Shown in pieces: positions 1 through 8,827 of a stretch of DNA of 64,000 nt. The notes below the pieces were generated by a model that searched no databases, had not been told where the DNA came from, and worked only from the letters and a program-made list of their open reading frames with translations. How positions within the stretch are numbered: position 1 is the stretch's first letter; the number at the start of each line of letters is the position of its first letter. The DNA is taken from contig CAJTXP010000005.1 in NCBI GenBank assembly GCA_910583615.1, forward strand, positions 1-64,000, read 5' to 3'. This stretch comes from an uncultured Lachnospiraceae bacterium. Lineage in GTDB: Bacteria > Bacillota > Clostridia > Lachnospirales > Lachnospiraceae. The position numbers and the translations under genes were made by a program.

Positions 1-840
1 TAGAATCCGCAGAAAAGAGTGAGAGCCTTGTAGAGTCTGCGGAGAAGAGCGAGAGTCTGGTAGAATCCGCAGAAAAGAGTGAGAGCCTTGTAGAGTCTGC
101 GGAGAAGAGCGAGAGCCTCGTAGAATCTGCTGAGAAGAGTGAAAGCCTCGTAGAGTCTGCGGAGAAGAGCGAGAGCCTGGTAGAGTCTGCGGAAAAGAGC
201 GAGAGCCTTGTAGAATCCGCGGAGAAGAGTGAAAGCCTTGTAGAGTCCGCGGAGAAGAGCGAGAGCTTGGTAGAATCTACAGAGAAGAGCGAAAGCCTTG
301 CAGAATCTGCGGAGAAGAGCGAAAGCCTTGTAGAATCCGCGGAGAAGAGTGAGAGCCTTGTAGAATCTGCGGAAAAGAGCGAGAGCCTTGTAGAGTCCGC
401 GGAGAAGAGTGAGAGCTTGGTAGAGTCTGCGGAGAAGAGCGAGAGCTTGGTAGAATCTACAGAGAAGAGCGAAAGCCTTGTGGAATCTACGGAAAAGAGT
501 GAGAGCCTTGTAGAATCTGCGGAAAAGAGCGAGAGCCTGGTAGAGTCTGCGGAGAAGAGCGAAAGCCTTGTAGAATCTGCGGAGAAGAGCGAGAGCCTTG
601 TAGAATCTGCGGAGAAGAGTGAGAGCCTTGTAGAGTCTGCGGAGAAGAGCGAGAGCCTTGTAGAGTCCGCGGAGAAGAGTGAAAGTCTCGTAGAGTCTGC
701 GGAAAAGAGCGAGAGTCTCGTGGAATCCGCAGAGAAGAGCGAAAGCCTCGTGGAATCTACTGAGAAGAGCGAGAGCCTTGTAGAGTCGACTGAGAAGAGC
801 GAGAGCCTCGTGGAATCTGCGGAGAAGAGCGAGAGTCTCG
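1..840 (+). repeat. 30-bp tandem coding repeat, 28 units in window
   Basis: Bases 1-840 are 28 consecutive 30-bp units of the type tagaatctgcggagaagagc plus ten more bases, each unit coding one decapeptide. Units differ mainly at synonymous sites and at an Ala/Thr codon. The array continues past the left window edge. All units are the same length, so the frame is kept; copy number could change by recombination or slippage. Confidence 0.95.
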
Positions 841-1622
841 TAGAATCTGAGAGTACCAGTGTAAGCGAGTCTGCAAGTACGAGCACGGAAGAATCTGCAA
901 GCGCAAGTACCAGCGAGTCTGCAAGTACGAGTACGGAGGAATCTGCAAGCACAAGTATCAGTGATTCTGCAAGTACGAGCATGGAAGAATCTGTAAGCGC
1001 AAGTACCAGCGAATCCGCAAGTACGAGTACGGAGGAATCCACCAGTACCAGTACTTCCGCCAGCGCATCAACTTCCGAGAGTACCAGTGAGTCTGCAAGT
1101 GCAAGTACCAGCACCAGTACATCGGCGGCCGATGAAGGCGGCGAGACGACTGGAGGCGGCGGTGGCGGAACCACTGGCGGTGGCGGTGGAACCGACGCAC
1201 CGGCAGCAGATACGGCTCCCGCAGCGCCTGCAACGACGGCTCCGGTAACAACAGCCGCTACAGCGGCGGTCGCAGCGCCTGCAGCGGCGCCGGCGGCAGT
1301 GGTTCCGGATGGAATCGTTCCGTTGGCAGACGGCATTGCAGATGATGGAGATGGTCTCCAGGCTGCAGAGGACGAAGAAGTTCCGCTGGCCGTCATGGAA
1401 GACGAGGAAGACACTGCGGAGCTGGAAACAGTCGAAGACGAGGATGTTCCGCTGGCAGCGCCGGCACAGATTCAGGAAGGATCGAAATTTGCGAAATATG
1501 CAACATGGTCCATCATTCCGATCCTTGCGGCGATTGCAGGAAAGACGGCTTATGATAAGAAATACAGAAAAGGACTTTTTGCAGGAAAACGTTCATCCGA
1601 TGACGAGGACGGGAACCGGTAA
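3..1622 (+). CDS. Serine-rich-repeat surface glycoprotein, 3' part (5' end outside window)
   Basis: The frame is open from the window edge, so the signal peptide and any ligand-binding domain lie upstream; 539 residues are visible. The first ~280 are 28 units of a decapeptide V-E-S-[AT]-E-K-S-E-S-L, coded by a 30-bp repeat. Then follow ~95 residues of looser Ser/Thr-rich SASTS-type sequence, a Gly-rich linker, a Pro/Ala/Thr stretch, an acidic segment with two [ED]-[ED]-VPLA motifs, a hydrophobic segment (WSIIPILAAIAG) and a charged tail. It is the expected cargo of the accessory Sec system encoded just downstream, glycosylated on Ser/Thr in the cytoplasm before export. Odd points: the repeat is highly charged compared with classical SRR regions, and no LPXTG sorting motif precedes the membrane segment, so anchoring is probably by the membrane helix or by a non-canonical signal. 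The role as an adhesin is inferred from the family. Confidence 0.85.
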   Translation, partial: ESAEKSESLVESAEKSESLVESAEKSESLVESAEKSESLVESAEKSESLVESAEKSESLVESAEKSESLVESAEKSESLVESAEKSESLVESTEKSESLAESAEKSESLVESAEKSESLVESAEKSESLVESAEKSESLVESAEKSESLVESTEKSESLVESTEKSESLVESAEKSESLVESAEKSESLVESAEKSESLVESAEKSESLVESAEKSESLVESAEKSESLVESAEKSESLVESAEKSESLVESTEKSESLVESTEKSESLVESAEKSESLVESESTSVSESASTSTEESASASTSESASTSTEESASTSISDSASTSMEESVSASTSESASTSTEESTSTSTSASASTSESTSESASASTSTSTSAADEGGETTGGGGGGTTGGGGGTDAPAADTAPAAPATTAPVTTAATAAVAAPAAAPAAVVPDGIVPLADGIADDGDGLQAAEDEEVPLAVMEDEEDTAELETVEDEDVPLAAPAQIQEGSKFAKYATWSIIPILAAIAGKTAYDKKYRKGLFAGKRSSDDEDGNR

Positions 1623-1656
1623 GAAGATCACGAAAATCAGATAAGAACATGGACAG

Positions 1657-1683
1657 ATACCCCTACAGTCAGCTGTGGGGTAT
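1657..1683 (+). terminator. Hairpin between SRR gene and secY2 (attenuator-like)
   Basis: Arms ATACCCCTACAG and CTGTGGGGTAT pair around a TCAG loop with one bulged T, followed by TTTGT. It lies between the SRR stop codon and the secY2 ribosome-binding site. It could be a leaky terminator that lowers export-gene expression relative to the abundant SRR protein. The T tract is short, so termination strength is uncertain. Confidence 0.5.
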
Positions 1684-1702
1684 TTGTCGTCGGGAGAAGA
1701 TC

Positions 1703-2908
1703 ATGCGGCAGTCAGAGAAAAGAAGCAGCCTGTTGAGACAGAGACTTGCATTTACCTCGGTTATTGTCCTGGTATATATCGTGGGAAGGTGCATCCCGCT
1801 GTATGGAGTTGATTTTTCAGCATATGCAGGCAGAAAGGCGGACGTACAGGCTCTGCTGGTGCAGACGATCAGCGGGGATATCAACCGCTGCTCTCTGTTT
1901 GCACTGGGAATATCGCCATATATGATGGGGTCCATACTTGTCCAGATGTTTTTTGCCTGCAGAAAAATATGGTCAAAGTCGAAAGTGTCTCCAAAGAAGA
2001 TGAATCGCGCGATTCTTACTTTGACACTGCTGTTTGCAGCGCTGCAGGCTTTTTTTCAGGCGCAGTCTCTTCTGCTGAACGTTCCGGAATCTATGCTTTC
2101 TCCGGCCAGGATGATCTGCGGCCTGGAGATGGTGACCGGGGCCATGCTGATTGTCTGGCTGGTCGGCCGGAACAAGCGGTACGGTTTCGGAAAACAGACC
2201 ATTCTGATCTATGTGAATATTCTGGACGGAATGGCGTCGACGCTGAATGGACATGGAATCCGGGAACTTGCGTTTCCTCTGGTTTTTGCGGCGGAGCTGG
2301 TAGTGATCACGCTCATTATGGAAGGAGCAGAGTTCAGAATTCCGGTTCAGAGGATCTCCATACACAATATCTATGCAGATAAGAACTATCTGGCGGTGAA
2401 ACTGAACCCGGTGGGAGTGATGCCGATCATGTTTTCCACCGCATTCTTCATGCTGCCTCAGCTTATGGTTCAGGGACTTTTTTATCTGTTTCCGGACAGC
2501 GGGAGAATCGCATGGTGGTATGAGAATCTGAATTTGACCAGGCCTCTGGGAATCGTGATCTATATTGCGGTTATTTATCTGCTTACGCTCGGCTTTGCTC
2601 TTCTCTTTATCTCTCCCGGGGACATTACAGAGCAGCTTATGAAAAGCGGGGACAGTATTCTGAACCTTCATGCAGGGCGTGATACGAAGCGGTATCTGGT
2701 GGGAAAAGTATGCCGGATCAGCCTCTTTGGAGCTACGGTCATGGGCGTCTGTATGGGACTTCCGATGTTTCTGCAGTATTACAGAGGATGGAATCAGGCG
2801 CTTATGATGTTTCCGACCTCAGCCATGATTCTGACCGGCATATGGTACAGCCTGTATCAGGAATATCTGGCCGTCAGAAGCTATGACTGCTATCGCCCTT
2901 TCATCTGA
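1703..2908 (+). CDS. secY2: Accessory Sec translocase channel SecY2
   Basis: SecY2 forms the membrane channel that exports glycosylated SRR proteins with SecA2 and Asp1-3. The 401-residue product has many hydrophobic segments (for example LAFTSVIVLVYIVG near the N-terminus and the IVIYIAVIYLLTLGFALLF region), and its length is close to that of streptococcal SecY2. The start at 1703 is preferred: GGGAG lies 6 bases upstream, whereas an upstream ATG at 1649 would run through the 1657-1683 hairpin. It is the first gene after the SRR protein and overlaps the region just before asp1. The call rests mainly on the conserved order secY2-asp1-asp2-asp3-secA2 and SecY-like topology. Confidence 0.88.
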   Translation: MRQSEKRSSLLRQRLAFTSVIVLVYIVGRCIPLYGVDFSAYAGRKADVQALLVQTISGDINRCSLFALGISPYMMGSILVQMFFACRKIWSKSKVSPKKMNRAILTLTLLFAALQAFFQAQSLLLNVPESMLSPARMICGLEMVTGAMLIVWLVGRNKRYGFGKQTILIYVNILDGMASTLNGHGIRELAFPLVFAAELVVITLIMEGAEFRIPVQRISIHNIYADKNYLAVKLNPVGVMPIMFSTAFFMLPQLMVQGLFYLFPDSGRIAWWYENLNLTRPLGIVIYIAVIYLLTLGFALLFISPGDITEQLMKSGDSILNLHAGRDTKRYLVGKVCRISLFGATVMGVCMGLPMFLQYYRGWNQALMMFPTSAMILTGIWYSLYQEYLAVRSYDCYRPFI

Positions 2909-2933
2909 TCATCCAGGAAGAGAAGGAGGAACC

Positions 2934-4559
2934 ATGCTGTATTTTATACCGGCCTGGTACCATCAGGACCAGTGGTGCGAAAATGAACAGAAATGGCATG
3001 TGAGGCGCATGCATACAGAATTTGACGATACTGTAAAGCAGATTCAGTTATTTCATCGAAGCAGATCGTATCCATATCAGATTCTGCTGCCGGGATATAC
3101 CCCCAATTTCCGGCATTTTCTTCACAGACAGGGAATTTTTCATGCTCCGTACTGGTCCTGTTTTGACGCGGTTCAGGAGATCCGACGGAAGAAAGCAGTG
3201 CCGTTGTCTTTTTACAACATGAAATGGCCGCCGTACACAGAATTTATTTACACCATGTTTGCAGTTGTTGCTCTGCACAGGGGACAAAAGTATGCGCAGA
3301 TCGAATTCGGAGAGGACGGCAACCCTATTCAGATCGATTTGTATAAGAAGGGCGGGATCTGCCGCCGAAATCTTTATGACGACCGGGGATTCCTTTCCAG
3401 TACAATTTTGTTTCAGGAAGACGAAAAACCGTTCCGGCAGGATTACTTAATGGAAAACGGAATGTGGAAGCTCCGGCATTTCCTGGAGGACGGACATGTG
3501 GAGATCAATCCTGGATGTCCGGAATATCTGATTATGAACGGAAATGCAGAAGAAAAAAGAAGTTTTTCAAGACTGGTTTATGATCGGCTGGAGCAGGTAA
3601 TCGGGGAAGTGTTCTCTTCGTATGTGGAATTGACGAAAGTTCAGGATCTGTTCTGCCTTGCCATGCATGACCGCCATACGGGACTGATGAGGAAAGCGCT
3701 GAAGGGAAAAAGGACGATTCTTTCCTTTTTTGAAGACCGGTATTCGTATGAAGAACATATGGAATGTCTGGGGCTTTTGGAGTCCGCCGGCTATGTAGTT
3801 ATGGATTCCAGAGAGAGTCTGAAAAAGATCAGGCAGGTTATGGGCGGATTGATAAAAAAGAGCAAAAGCATTCCTCCTTTTGATACCAGGGTGGATCCGG
3901 GGATCAGCCAGCAGCTGGAAGTACAGAAAATCCTGGTGCCGGTGGACAGTCTGGAGCCGGAGATTTTCGAGCGGATGGTACGGGTCCTGAACGCATATCT
4001 TGGAAAAAACGACAAGGCTGTCGTCTGTCTGTTCACCAGACAGGCGGACTATGGCAGGGACAGGAAACTTCTGGATCTGGTATCCGGTTATCTGGAGACG
4101 CCGGATTCCGTCAAAGGGCAGAGCGGACAGAGAACAGGGGCATTTGTATCCGAGAACGCTGTGGACAGTCCTGAACCGAAGGCAGAGCGATTTCAGGTGG
4201 AACAGTGTGTGGATGAACTGTCTGTGAGCAGATGTATGCGGGAACAGCGGGTTTTGCTGGAATTAAGAGAGCAGCCGGAGCTTTATCTTCAGATTATGGC
4301 AATCAGCGTTGGAATTCCCCAGATTGTGCGCACCAGAACACAGTTTGTGAGGCCCGGAAGAAACGGCGTTGTTCTTGGGAATATCAACGAGCTGTCAGGG
4401 GTGCTGGCGCATTATCTGGAAAGCCTGAAGAATTGGAATGACGCCATGATCGCTTCTTATCGAATCGGAAAAAAATACACAACAGACGTTCTGGTGAAAC
4501 AATGGAAAGAGGTGATCGACAGCTTTGGAGAAGATTCGAATCTTACAGCTGGGCAGTGA
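2934..4559 (+). CDS. asp1: Accessory Sec system protein Asp1
   Basis: Asp1 forms a cytoplasmic complex with Asp2 and Asp3 that assists SRR-protein export; in streptococci it has a GT-B-like fold without known transferase activity. The product (541 residues, near the usual size) begins MLYFIPAWYHQ, the typical Asp1 opening. ATG at 2934 is chosen because AAGGAGGA lies just upstream; an earlier in-frame start inside secY2 lacks such a site. The C-terminus overlaps asp2 by 35 bases, indicating translational coupling. Confidence 0.87.
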   Translation: MLYFIPAWYHQDQWCENEQKWHVRRMHTEFDDTVKQIQLFHRSRSYPYQILLPGYTPNFRHFLHRQGIFHAPYWSCFDAVQEIRRKKAVPLSFYNMKWPPYTEFIYTMFAVVALHRGQKYAQIEFGEDGNPIQIDLYKKGGICRRNLYDDRGFLSSTILFQEDEKPFRQDYLMENGMWKLRHFLEDGHVEINPGCPEYLIMNGNAEEKRSFSRLVYDRLEQVIGEVFSSYVELTKVQDLFCLAMHDRHTGLMRKALKGKRTILSFFEDRYSYEEHMECLGLLESAGYVVMDSRESLKKIRQVMGGLIKKSKSIPPFDTRVDPGISQQLEVQKILVPVDSLEPEIFERMVRVLNAYLGKNDKAVVCLFTRQADYGRDRKLLDLVSGYLETPDSVKGQSGQRTGAFVSENAVDSPEPKAERFQVEQCVDELSVSRCMREQRVLLELREQPELYLQIMAISVGIPQIVRTRTQFVRPGRNGVVLGNINELSGVLAHYLESLKNWNDAMIASYRIGKKYTTDVLVKQWKEVIDSFGEDSNLTAGQ

Positions 4560-6030
4560 AGACTGGAACGGAGTTTACACACTCCCCGAAGATGCGGAAC
4601 TGCATTATGAGGAAAACCTGCAGCAAAATCCTTCAAAACCATATGACCTGGTCTTCCTGGACCGGACGCCCCGGAAGGAAGAGATCCCGTTTCTGTATCA
4701 GGCGGCGAAAGCGTATACGCTGTTTGCGACAGACCATGTAGCACAGAATGAAGAGACGGACTGGCTGCTTTGCAGCAGAAAAGGCAGATATATCAATCAG
4801 TCAGATATTCAGGAGTTTCTGCTCTCGGAAGCGAGGAATTATTTTCCAAAGCCCTACGGAGAGAAATTTGACCTTTTGAAACTGGCGGTCAGCCGGGATT
4901 TTAAGGGCAGCATCCGCTGGGACGGAAATTATCGCGTCTGCCTTGGCGGGGATTTCGGAGACGAACTTCATCAGATCGTTTTCTGGAGGAACAATATTCC
5001 TGTTTTTCAGGGCCAGTGCATCGATCTGTGGCTGGAGTATAAAAAGGATCCGGGGGTCCGGATTGCACTGACCGCAACTCAGTTTGTCCGTGGTACCATA
5101 TCGGAGATCCAGCAGAAGTGGGAATTTTCCGAGGAAGAACTGGACCAGGTAGTCCGTATGGACAACCAGATGCCGGAAGGAGCGGTATTTCTGTCGCTGT
5201 CGGCAATGGGGAAAGGAGAGCTTCAGATCATTGCGCTTCACGACCGGTATTCCAGGCGCGGACACGGCCATTTTCTACCCGGAGGAGACCGGTATGTAAC
5301 ATCGGAGCGGGAAGAAGTATTCTGCTATTTTGATCCGGGAGACTTGAAACCGCCGCTGAACGTCTATTTTTCCGGCTACAAGACGCTGGAAGGATTTGAG
5401 GGTTACAGGATGATGAGGAAGCTGGGCTGCCCGTTTCTGCTGGTTGCCGAGGCAAGACTGGAAGGCGGATGTTTTTATATGGGTTCCGAAGAGTATGAAG
5501 AGATGATCCGGTCGGCCATCCTGGGATACATGCAGGAGTTGGGATTCACATCGGATCAGGTGATTTTCTCAGGGCTTTCCATGGGCACTTTCGGCGCTCT
5601 TTATTATGGATGCGATATTCGTCCCCATGCGCTGCTTCTGGGAAAACCTCTGGCAAATATCGGCACCGTGGCGGCAGGCGAGAGGCTTCTGCGTCCGGGC
5701 GGGTTTCCCACATCTCTGGATGTATTAAAATATCTGCACGGAAGTGCAGATATGAAAGCGGTGAAAAAACTGGATGCACGCTTTTGGAACAAATTTGACA
5801 CAGCGGACTGGGGAAGGTCAAAGTTTATAGTATCTTATATGATGGAAGACGATTATGACGCTACTGCATACGCAGACCTGCTGAAACACCTTCATTCGGA
5901 CGGCGTACAGGTGTATGGAAAAGGAATCCACGGACGGCATAATGATGACACCCAGGCGATCGTAAGCTGGTTTGTCAGCCAGTATGAAAAGATACTGGAC
6001 GAGGATTTTTCAAGAAAGGCGGAGACGTAG
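4525..6030 (+). CDS. asp2: Accessory Sec system protein Asp2 (serine-esterase domain)
   Basis: Asp2 is needed for SRR export and, in streptococci, also acetylates sugars on the SRR protein through an alpha/beta-hydrolase domain with a Ser-Glu-His triad. The 501-residue product shows the nucleophile motif GLSMGTFGALYYG near residue 351 and a late His in GIHGRHNDD near residue 470, so the domain looks catalytically intact. Translation starts at a TTG inside asp1 (MEKIRILQLGSEDWNG). The stop codon directly abuts the asp3 ATG. O-acetylation activity here is inferred from the family. Confidence 0.87.
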   Translation: MEKIRILQLGSEDWNGVYTLPEDAELHYEENLQQNPSKPYDLVFLDRTPRKEEIPFLYQAAKAYTLFATDHVAQNEETDWLLCSRKGRYINQSDIQEFLLSEARNYFPKPYGEKFDLLKLAVSRDFKGSIRWDGNYRVCLGGDFGDELHQIVFWRNNIPVFQGQCIDLWLEYKKDPGVRIALTATQFVRGTISEIQQKWEFSEEELDQVVRMDNQMPEGAVFLSLSAMGKGELQIIALHDRYSRRGHGHFLPGGDRYVTSEREEVFCYFDPGDLKPPLNVYFSGYKTLEGFEGYRMMRKLGCPFLLVAEARLEGGCFYMGSEEYEEMIRSAILGYMQELGFTSDQVIFSGLSMGTFGALYYGCDIRPHALLLGKPLANIGTVAAGERLLRPGGFPTSLDVLKYLHGSADMKAVKKLDARFWNKFDTADWGRSKFIVSYMMEDDYDATAYADLLKHLHSDGVQVYGKGIHGRHNDDTQAIVSWFVSQYEKILDEDFSRKAET

Positions 6031-6477
6031 ATGGCAGAGGAGAGATGGAACATCTACTGGAATGAATACGCTTCCGATACCTGTCTGCATGGGTCTGACG
6101 TCATTTTCCATCAAAAGGACGACGTAGAATTCCGTAATCTTTTGATGCCACCGGGAACCGTGATTCGGCAGTGGTATTCCAGAACCAACTATCAGATGCA
6201 GCGGATAGAACCGGCGCTGCCCATGATTGACGGAGAGAGTACCTACCAGCTGATCCGAAATATTGACTGTGACGTGGACGCAGGCTGTCTGATCCGGCTG
6301 ATCTTTTATGACCGGTATGAGGTGGAGGCCGGCAGTCTTGTGATGCGGGATCGGGCGACGGATTTTCAGTGTCCATTGAAAACATACAGTTATCGCATGC
6401 AGCTGATCAATGGCGGCGTCACGTCTTTTCGTTTTCATTCCATCGTGATCCGGGAGATCACAGAGGAAGTTCTATGA
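6031..6477 (+). CDS. asp3: Accessory Sec system protein Asp3
   Basis: A small (148-residue) protein in the canonical asp3 position between asp2 and secA2. Asp3 is known to bind the SRR domain and bridge the Asp complex. The sequence has a beta-rich look with no membrane segment or signal peptide, as expected. Its ATG immediately follows the asp2 stop and its end overlaps secA2 (ATGA), so it is translationally coupled on both sides. The assignment rests on position and size as well as recognisable family character (for example WNEYASDTCLHGSDVIFHQKD). Confidence 0.82.
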   Translation: MAEERWNIYWNEYASDTCLHGSDVIFHQKDDVEFRNLLMPPGTVIRQWYSRTNYQMQRIEPALPMIDGESTYQLIRNIDCDVDAGCLIRLIFYDRYEVEAGSLVMRDRATDFQCPLKTYSYRMQLINGGVTSFRFHSIVIREITEEVL

Positions 6478-8810
6478 GACAGAAAAAGAAATTAAAAAAA
6501 CTGAAGAAAATTCTGCTCCGTGTGAGAAGTTATGGAGAACGGATGGCTGCACTTTCGGATGAAGAACTCTCGTCCCTGACAGACAATTTTAAAGGGCGGC
6601 TGAACCAGGGGGAGAGTCTGGATGATCTTCTGCCGGAAGCCTATGCGGCTGTCTGTGAGGCGGACCGCAGGATTCTGGGGAAATTCCCTTATGACGTGCA
6701 GGTGCTGGGTGCGATTGCGCTTCATCAGGGATATCTGACCGAGATGAATACCGGCGAGGGGAAGACGCTGGTGGCAACCATGCCGCTTTATCTGAACGCC
6801 CTTTCCGGGAAAAGCACAATTCTGCTGACGACAAATACCTATCTTGCCATGCGGGACGCCCAGGAGATGGGACAGGTGTACCGGTTTATGGGGCTGACAG
6901 TCGGCGTAGGAGTGCAGGCAGAGGCAGGCGCACGTTTTACTAATGCGCAGAAGAAGGAGATCTATGCGGCGGATATTGTCTATACGACACACGGAGTCCT
7001 GGGCTTTGATTACCTGCTTCATAATCTGGTGTCCAGAGCTTCCGACCGCTTTCTGCGGGAATTTTACTATGTGATCATTGACGAAGCGGATTCGGTCCTT
7101 CTGGACGGGGCTCAGACGCCGCTGGTGATCTCCGGAGTTCCAAGGGTGCAGTCCAACCTTTATGAACTGGCGGATTTTTTCGTCACCACCCTTGTGAAAG
7201 ACCGGGATTACGAACTGGAAGAAAAGCAGGTGTGGCTGACGGAAGACGGCGTACGGTATGCGGAACGGTTTTTCCGGATCGACAATTTTTACGGGGAAGA
7301 GCATTTTGAAATCAACCGGCATGTGACGCTGGCGCTCCGCGCCCATATGCTGTATGAAGCGGAGAAGGAATATATGGTGTCCGAAAAAGGAGATCTGCAG
7401 CTTCTGGATGCGGGATCCGGACGTCTGATGCCGGGAGTCAAGCTTCGGGGAGGTCAGCATCAGGCGTTGGAGGTGAAGGAGGGACTGAAACCTTCTCAGG
7501 AGAACCGTTCTGTGGCTTCCATTACTTTTCAGAATTTTTTTCAGTTGTTTCCAAAGATGTCCGGTATGAGCGGCACGATCTCAGATGCCGCGGAAGAACT
7601 GGCGGATGTGTACCATGCGGAGGTACTGGTCATCCCGCCCAATCGTCCGCTTCGAAGAAAAGACATGCCGGACTGCTGTTACGGCAATGCGCAGAAACAG
7701 TTTGCTTCCGCCATGTCCGCCGTTATGAAAGCACATGACAGGGGACAGCCGGTACTGGTTGTCGTCAGCAGGATCAAAGAGACGGAATATGTATCCGGAC
7801 AGCTTCTGAAAGCAGGAATCCCGCACAACGTCCTGAATGCGAACAATGCGTTCTGGGAGGCCGAGATCATAAAGGAAGCCGGACAGAAAGGCGCCGTAAC
7901 AGTTGCCACGGGTATGGCGGGGCGCGGTACGGACATCCGCCTTGGAGAGGGAGTGGAGAGACTGGGAGGACTTGCGGTCATCGGGATCGGCCGGATGGCC
8001 AATGTCCGTCTGGAGCGCCAGGCAAGAGGGCGCGCCGGCCGTCAGGGAGATCCGGGGACCAGCTGCTTTTTCATATCTCTGGAAGACGAGGTGGTTCAGG
8101 AAAACGGTCCTTCCGGCATGGAGAAATACCGGGAGGGCAGGAGGCGCATGAGCAGAAGAAAAGTGAAACGGATCGCCTGCCGGGCCCAGAAGCTGGGAGA
8201 GGAGCTGGCGGTCCAGTCCAGAAAACAGTCCATGGAATATGATCAGGTGCTCCGCTATCAGAGAAATCTCATCTACGGGATCCGGGACCGGCTTCTGGAA
8301 GGCGAGGGCGTGGATCTTCGGAAAGTACAGGAGATTGCCAGAGGAAATATCCGCCGGTTTCTGGCGGCTGTGGAGCATATGGACAGGCGGATGTTGAACC
8401 GGTACATTCTGGACCATATTTCCTACCGTCTGGACGGACAGGGAGCGTTTCCGGCGCCGGAAGAATCAGACGCAGTCGAAGAGTATTTGATGAAACGGGT
8501 AAAGCAGGGGCTGAAAGAGCAGCAGGAAAAAGCGGGAGGCAGAAAGCAGATGGAGGATTTCATGCGTGTGGCGGCCCTTCAGGCGATCGACGACGGCTGG
8601 GTGGAACAGGTAGATTATCTTCAGCAGATCCATACGGCAGTGTCGGGCAGGGCGTCCGCTCAGAGAGACCTGCTGGTGGAATTTCAGAAGGACGCGCTGG
8701 AATCCTGGCAGAAGATGGAGGTCACCGTGTTAAAAAACATTATGAGAAATATTCTGCTTGGAAATATATATACAGACAGGGAAGGCAGGATCAGGATTCT
8801 GCTCCCATAG
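6474..8810 (+). CDS. secA2: Accessory Sec ATPase SecA2
   Basis: Motor ATPase that drives glycosylated SRR protein through SecY2. The 778-residue product has Walker A MNTGEGKT (near residue 93), DEAD-type motif IIDEAD (near 202), the MSGMSGTISDAAEEL region and the arginine-finger motif RQARGRAGRQGDPG (near 515). The C-terminal Cys-rich zinc/SecB-binding tail of housekeeping SecA is absent, as is usual for SecA2. The start is the ATG overlapping the asp3 stop; an earlier frame extension lies inside asp3. The gtfA gene starts 17 bases after the stop. Confidence 0.92.
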   Translation: MRQKKKLKKLKKILLRVRSYGERMAALSDEELSSLTDNFKGRLNQGESLDDLLPEAYAAVCEADRRILGKFPYDVQVLGAIALHQGYLTEMNTGEGKTLVATMPLYLNALSGKSTILLTTNTYLAMRDAQEMGQVYRFMGLTVGVGVQAEAGARFTNAQKKEIYAADIVYTTHGVLGFDYLLHNLVSRASDRFLREFYYVIIDEADSVLLDGAQTPLVISGVPRVQSNLYELADFFVTTLVKDRDYELEEKQVWLTEDGVRYAERFFRIDNFYGEEHFEINRHVTLALRAHMLYEAEKEYMVSEKGDLQLLDAGSGRLMPGVKLRGGQHQALEVKEGLKPSQENRSVASITFQNFFQLFPKMSGMSGTISDAAEELADVYHAEVLVIPPNRPLRRKDMPDCCYGNAQKQFASAMSAVMKAHDRGQPVLVVVSRIKETEYVSGQLLKAGIPHNVLNANNAFWEAEIIKEAGQKGAVTVATGMAGRGTDIRLGEGVERLGGLAVIGIGRMANVRLERQARGRAGRQGDPGTSCFFISLEDEVVQENGPSGMEKYREGRRRMSRRKVKRIACRAQKLGEELAVQSRKQSMEYDQVLRYQRNLIYGIRDRLLEGEGVDLRKVQEIARGNIRRFLAAVEHMDRRMLNRYILDHISYRLDGQGAFPAPEESDAVEEYLMKRVKQGLKEQQEKAGGRKQMEDFMRVAALQAIDDGWVEQVDYLQQIHTAVSGRASAQRDLLVEFQKDALESWQKMEVTVLKNIMRNILLGNIYTDREGRIRILLP

Positions 8811-8827
8811 GACAGTGAGGAGGACAT

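Noticed and set aside
1..840. CRISPR array, because of the regular 30-bp period.
   Set aside because: All units are repeat with no spacers, and the plus-strand frame is a continuous decapeptide repeat.
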